Of a stretch of 64,000 bases of DNA, positions 57,709 through 64,000 are shown piece by piece. The notes below the pieces were generated by a model. It ran no database searches and had not been told where the DNA came from. It saw nothing but the letters and a program-made list of their open reading frames with translations. Numbering within the stretch: the first letter of the stretch is position 1; every line of letters begins with the position of its first letter. Source of the DNA: Roseateles oligotrophus (GTDB taxonomy: Bacteria > Pseudomonadota > Gammaproteobacteria > Burkholderiales > Burkholderiaceae_C); assembly GCF_025717515.1 (NCBI RefSeq), contig NZ_JAJIRN010000001.1, positions 124,001 through 188,000 on the forward strand, in the 5' to 3' direction. A program made the position numbers and the translations under genes.

Positions 57709-58899
57709 TTAGCGCTCCCCGTCCTGCACCGGTTGCGGTTTGGGCCTTTGCCCGACCAACACTTCGATTTCCAATTGTTGCTCGCCGCGTTGCAAGGCCA
57801 AGGTGGCCGGCTTCAGGGGCTTCAGCGCCGCCACTGCCGCCAGCAATTGGGCGGGGCTTTGAACGGCGGTGTTGCCGACCTTGGTCAAGACATCGCCCGG
57901 CTTGACACCGGCTTTGGCGGCCGGCGCATTCGCCAGCACGCCACTGATCAGTACCCCAGATGTCAGCGGCAGCTTGAAGGCCTCGGCAAACTCGGGCGTG
58001 AGTTCGCGGGTCTGCACACCGATCCAACCCCGAGCAACCTGACCATCTCGCAACAAGGCGTCCATCACCAAGCGTGCTGAACTGATCGGAATGGCAAAAC
58101 CTATCCCCAGGCTGCCGCCATTGCGCGAATAAATGGCGGTATTGATACCGACCAAGTTGCCGTCAACGTCGACCAGCGCGCCACCCGAGTTGCCAGGGTT
58201 GATGGCCGCATCGGTTTGAATGAAATTCTCGAAGGTGTTGATGCCCAACTGGCTCCGCCCCAGTGCACTGACGATGCCCGAGGTCACCGTCTGCCCGACA
58301 TTGAAGGGGTTGCCGATGGCCAGCACCACGTCACCGACCTGCAGGCTGTCTGCCGTGCCCAGATGGATGACGGGTAAACGCTCCAGTTCTATTTTCAATA
58401 CGGCCAAATCGCTTTCCGGGTCGGTGCCGATCAGGGTGGCGCGGGCTTGGCGTCCGTCGGTCAGCATCACTTCGATGTCCGAGGCGCGCTCGACCACATG
58501 GTTATTGGTCAGCAAATAGCCATCGGCCGAGACGATCACGCCCGAGCCCAGGCCGGTTTGCGGGCGCGCGGCCTCCTTGCCTCGGCCGCGTTGCCCGAAA
58601 TGGAATTTGAACCAGGGATCTTGGGCCTCGCTATTGCGCGACGGCGCCTTGCTGGCGGTGATGCTGACCACGGCCGGAGAGGCCCGCCGGGAAGCCAGGC
58701 TGTAGCCGGCCCGCTGTGCGCCACTGGCGGCACCGGCCGGGGGGTAGGCTGCGGCCAGCGACGGCGCAATGGTTGCGGGCAGGGCAGCGGTCGGTGCCGA
58801 GCGCAGCCATTCCGGCTTTAATGTGCTCAGCACAAAAAGAATGCCCATCACCACCGTAGCGGTCTGAGCGAAAATCAACCAAAGCTTACGCACTCTCAA
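57709..58899 (-). CDS. DegQ/HtrA-type periplasmic serine protease, one PDZ domain (DegS-like layout)
   Basis: Protease of 396 residues anchored by an N-terminal membrane helix (LIFAQTATVVMGILFVLSTL). Catalytic triad: His134 (TNNHVV), Asp164 (ESDLAVLK) and Ser238 (PGNSGGALVD). A single PDZ domain covers about residues 295-385 (GWIGVQTRELTPEFAEAF, GVLISGVLANAPAAKAGVKPGDVLTKVG). One PDZ plus an anchor is the DegS/AlgW layout, which cuts anti-sigma factors in envelope stress. Other HtrA-type quality-control roles cannot be excluded. It is divergent from the Nif3-like gene with only eight bases between the start codons. Confidence 0.92.
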   Translation of the reverse strand: MRVRKLWLIFAQTATVVMGILFVLSTLKPEWLRSAPTAALPATIAPSLAAAYPPAGAASGAQRAGYSLASRRASPAVVSITASKAPSRNSEAQDPWFKFHFGQRGRGKEAARPQTGLGSGVIVSADGYLLTNNHVVERASDIEVMLTDGRQARATLIGTDPESDLAVLKIELERLPVIHLGTADSLQVGDVVLAIGNPFNVGQTVTSGIVSALGRSQLGINTFENFIQTDAAINPGNSGGALVDVDGNLVGINTAIYSRNGGSLGIGFAIPISSARLVMDALLRDGQVARGWIGVQTRELTPEFAEAFKLPLTSGVLISGVLANAPAAKAGVKPGDVLTKVGNTAVQSPAQLLAAVAALKPLKPATLALQRGEQQLEIEVLVGQRPKPQPVQDGER

Positions 58900-58907
58900 A
58901 GTCTCCT

Positions 58908-59657
58908 ATGCCTCAACGCCATGTCATCGATCTCCATCTGAAGCGCCTGTTGGAGGTCGATCGTTTCAAGGATTATGGGCCGAACGGTTTGCAGGTTGAG
59001 GGCAGGGACGAGATTCGGCATATCGTCTGTGGGGTAACCGCGAGCTTGGCCTTGATTGAGGCGGCGATAGACGCCGGCGCCGATGCGATTCTGGTCCACC
59101 ATGGCCTGTTCTGGCGCGGCCAAGACGGTCGCGTCACCGGTTGGATGAAGCAGCGCCTGGCCCGCTTGCTGGCTGCCGACGTCAATCTATTTGCCTATCA
59201 TTTGCCGCTGGATGCCCATGCCGAATTTGGCAATAACGCCCAACTCGGGCGACTTTTTGGCTGGCCGGTGGATGGCCGTTTCGGTGAGCAGGATTTGGGT
59301 TTTACCGCCTCGCTGGCGGCGCCGCAAAGTCTGGCGGTATTCGGCGCGCAGTTGGAGCGGCAACTGGATCGGGCGGTGCTGGTGGCGGGCGGAGATAGCC
59401 GTGAAATCAACAGGGTGGGCTGGTGCTCGGGCGGGGCGCAGGGCTATTTTGAGGGGGCCATCGCAGCCGGAGTCGATGTTTTCGTGACCGGCGAAATCTC
59501 CGAACCGCAGGCGCATCTGGCCGCCGAAACCGGGGTTGCCTTCATTGCTGCCGGCCACCATGCGACCGAACGTTATGGTGTACAGGCGGTGGCTGCGCAT
59601 TTGGCGCAAGAACTCGGTGTGACGCAGCAATTCATTGATATCGCGAATCCGGCATGA
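58908..59657 (+). CDS. Nif3-like dinuclear metal centre hexameric protein
   Basis: Protein of 249 residues of the NIF3/YbgI family. Metal-binding segments are present: YGPNGLQVEG, ILVHHGLFWRGQD, FAYHLPLDAHAEFGNNAQLG, and the C-terminal FVTGEISEPQAHLAAETGVAFIAAGHHATERYG. E. coli YbgI has a proposed GTP cyclohydrolase 1 type 2-like role but no firm activity. It overlaps pdxA by four bases (ATGA). Confidence 0.93.
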   Translation: MPQRHVIDLHLKRLLEVDRFKDYGPNGLQVEGRDEIRHIVCGVTASLALIEAAIDAGADAILVHHGLFWRGQDGRVTGWMKQRLARLLAADVNLFAYHLPLDAHAEFGNNAQLGRLFGWPVDGRFGEQDLGFTASLAAPQSLAVFGAQLERQLDRAVLVAGGDSREINRVGWCSGGAQGYFEGAIAAGVDVFVTGEISEPQAHLAAETGVAFIAAGHHATERYGVQAVAAHLAQELGVTQQFIDIANPA

Positions 59658-60715
59658 AGAGTATGAGTTCCGCTAAAACCATTCTGGTGACGATGGGTGA
59701 CCTTTGCGGCATTGGCCCCGAAATCGTGGCGATGGCCGTGGCGGCTCCCGAGCCCGACCTGGACGCGCGCCTGTGCGTGCTGGGCGATGTGGCGGTGATG
59801 CGCCGCGCGATGGCATGGACCGGTGTCGAATTGCCCTTGCTCCACTTGAGTTCGCTGGATGAGTTGGTCGATTTGCCGCCGCGCTGTGTGGCTGTCTGGC
59901 AGCCGGACGGCTTGCCTGCGGGTTTGCTGGATTGCTGCATGGGCGCGATTGACGCCAAGGCCGGCGCCGCGGCGGCAGTGTGTATCGAGGCGGCGGTGCG
60001 TGCGATTCAAGCGGGTAAGGCCGATGCGCTGGTGACGGCGCCCATCCACAAGGAGGCCTTGCATGCAGCGGGCATTGGTTATCCCGGCCATACGGAGATG
60101 CTGCAGGCCTTGGCGGCCGAAGGTGGCGGAGCCGCGCCGGTACGCATGATGTTGGCAAATAATGAATTACGTACGGTGCTGGTGACAATCCACTGTTCGC
60201 TTCGGCAAGCGATCGATTTGATCAATATCGAGCGCGTGCTCGAAACCGTGCGAATCGCCCAGCGGGCGATGCTGAGTTTTGGCATTGCCGCGCCGCGGAT
60301 CGCGGTGGCGGGCTTGAATCCCCATGCTGGTGAGGGGGGGCTGTTCGGCGATGAAGAAATCCGCCACATCGCTCCGGCGATTGCGCAGGCGCGCGCCGAA
60401 GGTATCGATGCCAGCGGGCCATTTGCGCCCGATACCGTATTCATGCGCGCGCGCGATGTCGCAGGCCATCCGGGTGAGTTCGATGTGGTGGTGGCAATGA
60501 CGCATGACCATGGCCTGATCCCGGTCAAATACCTGGGCGTGGAGCAGGGTGTCAATGTCACCTTGGGTTTGCCCTTTGTGCGTACCAGCCCGGATCACGG
60601 CACCGCCTTTGATGTGGCCGGCAGCGGCCGCGCCGACGCTTCCAGTCTGAAGGCAGCCTTGGCGATGGCCTGCCGCCTGCTGCCCCTCAGCGCTCCGAGG
60701 GCGCTCAGACCTTGA
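59654..60715 (+). CDS. pdxA: 4-hydroxythreonine-4-phosphate dehydrogenase
   Basis: Zinc-dependent NAD dehydrogenase of 353 residues in pyridoxal-5'-phosphate synthesis. Motifs: VTMGDLCGIGPEIVAMA near the start; DALVTAPIHKEALHAAGIGYPGHTEMLQ with metal-binding His; RIAVAGLNPHAGEGGLFGDEE; and VNVTLGLPFVRTSPDHGTAFDVAG. All family metal ligands appear present. Start at 59654 overlaps the Nif3-like stop; an inner ATG at 59663 is also possible. Its 3' end overlaps the convergent DUF1631 gene by 11 bases. Confidence 0.95.
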   Translation: MKSMSSAKTILVTMGDLCGIGPEIVAMAVAAPEPDLDARLCVLGDVAVMRRAMAWTGVELPLLHLSSLDELVDLPPRCVAVWQPDGLPAGLLDCCMGAIDAKAGAAAAVCIEAAVRAIQAGKADALVTAPIHKEALHAAGIGYPGHTEMLQALAAEGGGAAPVRMMLANNELRTVLVTIHCSLRQAIDLINIERVLETVRIAQRAMLSFGIAAPRIAVAGLNPHAGEGGLFGDEEIRHIAPAIAQARAEGIDASGPFAPDTVFMRARDVAGHPGEFDVVVAMTHDHGLIPVKYLGVEQGVNVTLGLPFVRTSPDHGTAFDVAGSGRADASSLKAALAMACRLLPLSAPRALRP

Positions 60716-63185
60716 TGCTGGCTAACTGCTTGCGTGCACGGGAGATGGCGCGCTCCATCAGATAGGCATTCTCAAACGCGCGCAGCCGTTTTGCCTCGCA
60801 CAGACGCTTGAGCATGCGAGCCGTCATGGTGACGGTCTCCTGGTGCTTGGTGCCCTGCGTAAAGATAAAGAAGCTGCGGCCCGCGCTGATATGGGCCAGC
60901 CTGACCTTGTGCCAGCTGTCGCCGGTATGCATCTGATAGGCGAAACCGAGTTGCAGGTGCTCGATCAACAGCTCGCCCTCACTAGGTTCCGGCGCCTCCG
61001 TTGAGGCTGGTAGCCCGTCGATGCTGATGTCGACCGCTTGAAGTGGCGCATCGGCAGAGAGATCAATGTCGATTTGCCCCGACCAATCCACTGCGGACTC
61101 ATTGATAAGCCCGAGCGACTTGGCTTCGGTGGCACTCAAACGCGCCCCCATGTCTACATCTTGCGGCAGGCCGGCCGTGCTGTCCGGCCCCAAGTCTTTC
61201 TCCTCGGGTGGCGTGCAGCCAAACACCCCGTCGAGTTGCTTGGCCAGCAAGTTGGTCTCAAGTGCACTGAGTGCTTGACCCTTCAGGGACTCGGCGTGGG
61301 CAGGCAATAGCTGGCCGAAAAAGGCCTTGCGCTGCTCCTCCGGCCAAGCAATCAGGTCCAAACCTTCGTTGAGGGTCTGCATCAACTTGGGCAATTGCCC
61401 CAGGAAAACCTGTCGCTGAGCGGTGCCCGATTTGGGCTGCACGCTCATCACCAGATCGCGACCAAATTGGCGAATACGCTGCGTGCGCTCGGGCGTGCTG
61501 GTCGCATCGCGGCTGACCAGGATAATGGCTTGACTCCAGGCCTGCGCCAAGAAGTCCCGAATGAAATCGGGCATTGGCACCGCCACCAAGGCGGTTTGCA
61601 GCTGTTGTGAATAACGCTGCTGCAAGCGCAGATCAACCTCTTTGCGGGCCAGCAATGTGGCGGCGTCGCCTTGTTGAGTGAGCGCGTTGCCGATCTGCTC
61701 GGCAATGAATTGCTCAAGCGTGTCCAGCTTGCGCTCGTAAACATCCATGCGGTCGAAGTCGCCATTGGCGACTTCATGAACCAGCTCTTGAACATGGGCC
61801 AGAAAGGCCAGGCCGGGACCCTCGCTGAAGTCATCGAAGGCGCAGGCCAGCGAGGCCATACGGTTGATGAAGCGGCGCACCGGATGGCGGCGGGACGAAA
61901 AGAAGGTCTGGTCACCGAGCGCCGCGCGCAAAACCGGAAGTTGCAAACTGGCCAGCAGGCGGGCCATTTGAGGCGGCACCTTGGGGTCGGACAGCACCTG
62001 ATCGAACAAGCTGCTGACCACGTCGATCACCATATGGTCGAGCCTGCCGCTGGCCGCTTGGCGCAGCTCTTCGCGGTGCAAATGGATCAAATTGGGAGGC
62101 GGGCCGCCCTGCCAGGTCGGGGCATTGAAATCCTCACTCCATTGACTGTTTGAGGGCAGCCCGGCGGGCTGGGTGTAGCCCATGCCTGCTGCGCTGTCGG
62201 GCGCGGCGCCCCATCCGCTCGAAGCGAATGGCTGCGCGCCGCTGCCGCCCGGCACATGGGCCAGGCGACGCAGCAAATCCATCAATTGAGCGTCAACAGT
62301 CCCCAGCCCGCCGGCTTGCTGGTTCGAGAATCCTTGTGGCGTGCCCCCGCCATATTCACCACGCGCGGAGCCCGCCAAGTTCGAGTTCTGGCTGGATCCG
62401 CCAAAACCGCTGCCAAAGCCCCCGCCGCCTCCACCAGGACTTTGGCTGTGGCCAAGACCGGCCCCGCCAAATCTTCCGCTGTTGTGGCCGCCTTCATCCA
62501 ACTGGCCAGCTTGGCTGTGGCCGGACAGCGCCTGAGCGCGGGTGGAAGGGCTTGAGTCAACCGCCCGTACGCGCAGGTCTTGCGGGCGCAAGCCGCGGTT
62601 GCGAAACAGCTCCGCGATGTCGGCATAGCAGATGCGCATTTCTTGCGCCAAGGCGCGAGTCAACTCATCAATGAGAAGCTGGCGAGTGTCTTCTTCTTCG
62701 GCAATCGCGTGAACCGCGGTCAACAAGGCCTGGCCAATCAATTCGGGGCGCAAGGGATTGCGATCTCCGCTGCTCAGGCCCGGCATATAGGACTCGACCT
62801 CGCGCAACTCCCATTCACTCTGGTGGCCGATGGCGAGCCCGATACGGTCACCAACGACCAGAGCGTCAACTTGGTCGTCATCCATCAGGGACAGTTCGCC
62901 CCAATCTTTTTTACCGGTCGAGTTGGATGCCGCCTTGACACCTTGCTCAAGGTTCAGCGCGGCACGCAAGGCTTGGTAGAACTGCAGCCCGAACAAGGAC
63001 TGTTGTTTGCGGAATAAAAACTGCGTCGTGAGCAATGCTTCGCGACGTTTGACCTGGCCCGCGGAAAGGGCTGACAAGCCCAGACCTTCGGCACAACGCT
63101 CGGCTGCTTGGTCGGCGGCCGTGCGAACGCGTTGGACGGCAGCTTCCAAATGCGGGTTCAGTCGACTGACTTCGGGCGAGTTCAT
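60705..63185 (-). CDS. DUF1631 family protein
   Basis: Large cytoplasmic protein of 826 residues, mostly helical. Segments typical of DUF1631: FLFRKQQSLFGLQFYQALRAAL, LMDDDQVDALVVGDRIGLAIGHQSEWELREVESYM, and VVSSLFDQVLSDPKVPPQMARLLASLQLPVLRAAL, plus FFSSRRHPVRRFINRMASLA. A Gly/Ser/Gln-rich low-complexity linker lies around residues 225-330. The C-terminal region (LAHISAGRSFFIFTQGTKHQETVTMTARM) looks like a small beta domain. Function unknown; the family is common in beta- and gammaproteobacteria. Confidence 0.9.
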   Translation of the reverse strand: MNSPEVSRLNPHLEAAVQRVRTAADQAAERCAEGLGLSALSAGQVKRREALLTTQFLFRKQQSLFGLQFYQALRAALNLEQGVKAASNSTGKKDWGELSLMDDDQVDALVVGDRIGLAIGHQSEWELREVESYMPGLSSGDRNPLRPELIGQALLTAVHAIAEEEDTRQLLIDELTRALAQEMRICYADIAELFRNRGLRPQDLRVRAVDSSPSTRAQALSGHSQAGQLDEGGHNSGRFGGAGLGHSQSPGGGGGGFGSGFGGSSQNSNLAGSARGEYGGGTPQGFSNQQAGGLGTVDAQLMDLLRRLAHVPGGSGAQPFASSGWGAAPDSAAGMGYTQPAGLPSNSQWSEDFNAPTWQGGPPPNLIHLHREELRQAASGRLDHMVIDVVSSLFDQVLSDPKVPPQMARLLASLQLPVLRAALGDQTFFSSRRHPVRRFINRMASLACAFDDFSEGPGLAFLAHVQELVHEVANGDFDRMDVYERKLDTLEQFIAEQIGNALTQQGDAATLLARKEVDLRLQQRYSQQLQTALVAVPMPDFIRDFLAQAWSQAIILVSRDATSTPERTQRIRQFGRDLVMSVQPKSGTAQRQVFLGQLPKLMQTLNEGLDLIAWPEEQRKAFFGQLLPAHAESLKGQALSALETNLLAKQLDGVFGCTPPEEKDLGPDSTAGLPQDVDMGARLSATEAKSLGLINESAVDWSGQIDIDLSADAPLQAVDISIDGLPASTEAPEPSEGELLIEHLQLGFAYQMHTGDSWHKVRLAHISAGRSFFIFTQGTKHQETVTMTARMLKRLCEAKRLRAFENAYLMERAISRARKQLASIKV

Positions 63186-63366
63186 GGGCGCGGTTGACGA
63201 TGTATGTAGCTAGATTGCTACAGTCTATATGGGGTCAAGTATCGAGCCTAAATCGGGTGGCCGGGGACGCAGACATCCGAAAACCCAGCCCCGGTCGTCA
63301 AATAGCTAACGCCTTGTCAAGCAGGAACCTTTGCTTACAAGTGTTTTGGCTGCCTTGCTGGCTAAC

Positions 63367-63801
63367 TTAGCGCTTCAAGGAATCGCGAATTTCACGCAGC
63401 AACACGATGTCTTCTGGCGTGGCGGCGGCCTCGACTGGAGCGGCCGGCTCGTCGCGCTTCAAGCGATTGATCTGCCGAATCATCATGAAGATGATGAAGG
63501 CCAGGATGATGAAATTCAGCAGCACGGTCAGAAAGCTGCCATAGGCGAACAAGGGAACGCCAGCCTTGCTGAGCGCCTCATAAGTGGCGGGGCCTTTGTA
63601 ATCAGCCGGAGGGCTGGCCAAGGTGATGAAATAGTTGGAGAAGTCCAGGCCGCCGACAATGCGGCCGATCACCGGCATGATCAAGTCCTTGACAACCGAG
63701 TCGACGATCTTGCCGAAGGCGCCGCCAATGATCACGCCAACGGCCAAGTCAACCACATTGCCTTTGACCGCAAATTCCCTGAATTCGGACAACATTCCCA
63801 T
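63367..63801 (-). CDS. mscL: Large-conductance mechanosensitive channel MscL
   Basis: Membrane channel of 144 residues that opens under osmotic downshock. [46 protein letters not shown] contains the N-terminal helix and first membrane segment with the pore-lining pattern. The second segment is [26 protein letters not shown], followed by the cytoplasmic helix with the acidic/basic bundle end ([11 protein letters not shown]). A periplasmic loop includes [31 protein letters not shown]. Start at 63801 is set by GTGGAG seven bases upstream; the frame is open to 63909. Length is normal (E. coli 136). Confidence 0.95.
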   Translation of the reverse strand: MGMLSEFREFAVKGNVVDLAVGVIIGGAFGKIVDSVVKDLIMPVIGRIVGGLDFSNYFITLASPPADYKGPATYEALSKAGVPLFAYGSFLTVLLNFIILAFIIFMMIRQINRLKRDEPAAPVEAAATPEDIVLLREIRDSLKR

Positions 63802-64000
63802 AAATTGCTCCACTGTTGGCTCGAGGGCCGGTTGTATTTGGGCGGGCATCGCATCGGCAGCTTGTGGCTTGCGTGATGATTGGTGCCCGCAATTGCTCAA
63901 AACGACCATATTGTCGTGTGAAAATGCGTCTGCGGAATGATGTCGAAGCCAATAGGCGGCGGCGTCCGTTAGAATCTCGGGTTGACCCCGATCAGAAGTC
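63802..64000. other. Right-end intergenic sequence, no gene seen
   Basis: No plausible coding frame starts here. A TAGAAT sequence at 63970-63975 resembles a -10 box on the plus strand, without a clear -35. It may belong to the promoter of a gene beyond the window. Confidence 0.3.

Noticed and set aside
1-64000. CRISPR array, prophage, insertion sequence, tRNA or rRNA genes
   Set aside because: No regularly spaced repeats, transposase, integrase, phage structural gene or tRNA-like fold was seen on either strand. A tRNA-finding program was not run.

Overview
The window looks like a chromosome segment of a GC-rich betaproteobacterium of the order Burkholderiales, probably near the Rubrivivax/Leptothrix/Roseateles group. 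This rests on conserved gene blocks (argB - HAD nucleotidase - slmA; hisI-hisE - small membrane protein - HIT - tatABC - degQ/htrA - Nif3-like; mscL at the right end), a split imuA-imuB-dnaE2 cassette, PHA phasin biology and many PEP-CTERM proteins. Genus placement is inference. I see no rRNA or tRNA gene, CRISPR array, prophage, transposase or integrase.

Layout. 1-4.1 kb: partial dusB, a periplasmic solute-binding protein, a YqaA-type membrane protein and an M32 carboxypeptidase. 4.1-12.4 kb: PEP-CTERM protein, patatin-like lipase, PhaF-like phasin, two-domain fatty acyl-CoA reductase, small secreted protein, cysteine hydrolase divergent from a GlxA/FtrA-type AraC regulator, and another PEP-CTERM protein. 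12.4-20.2 kb: secreted M4 protease, then a minus-strand locus of two PEP-CTERM proteins and a GH16 beta-glucanase (likely laminarinase), facing a divergent sugar-binding protein across a 638-bp gap with three LacI-type operator-like palindromes. 20.2-25.6 kb: imuA-imuB-dnaE2 SOS mutagenesis operon with a perfect LexA box. 25.7-37.7 kb: an orphan membrane protein, M3 and M16 peptidases, a GNAT acetyltransferase, then a minus-strand run of three PEP-CTERM proteins (one a GDSL esterase) with a CHMI-like isomerase and a small secreted protein, ending with a Crp/Fnr regulator. 37.9-46.6 kb: a branched-chain-amino-acid-type ABC transporter (livG-H-M-J-F) bracketed by two acyl-CoA ligase-type enzymes, suggesting uptake and CoA activation of an organic acid. 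46.6-49.8 kb: a Tat-exported molybdenum hydroxylase pair (iorA/iorB type) divergent from a MerR regulator with a textbook 19-bp-spacer promoter. 49.9-64 kb: mostly housekeeping genes (dtd, argB, slmA, DUF815 ATPase, mutT-type NUDIX, hisI, hisE, tatABC, DegQ-type protease, Nif3-like, pdxA, DUF1631, mscL).

How parts may work together. The 15-20 kb locus is the best candidate for an under-described system: surface or exopolysaccharide-associated PEP-CTERM proteins co-transcribed with a beta-1,3-glucanase and apparently controlled, with a divergent sugar-binding protein, by a LacI-family regulator that is not in the window. Other good leads are non-coding: a 16-bp perfect terminator-like hairpin inside the liv operon, a terminator placed just before a PEP-CTERM start codon, a 10-bp inverted repeat over another PEP-CTERM leader, and the MerR-type promoter. 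No clearly new defence or mobile system is visible. All functional calls come from reading motifs and overall resemblance; no database search was run.
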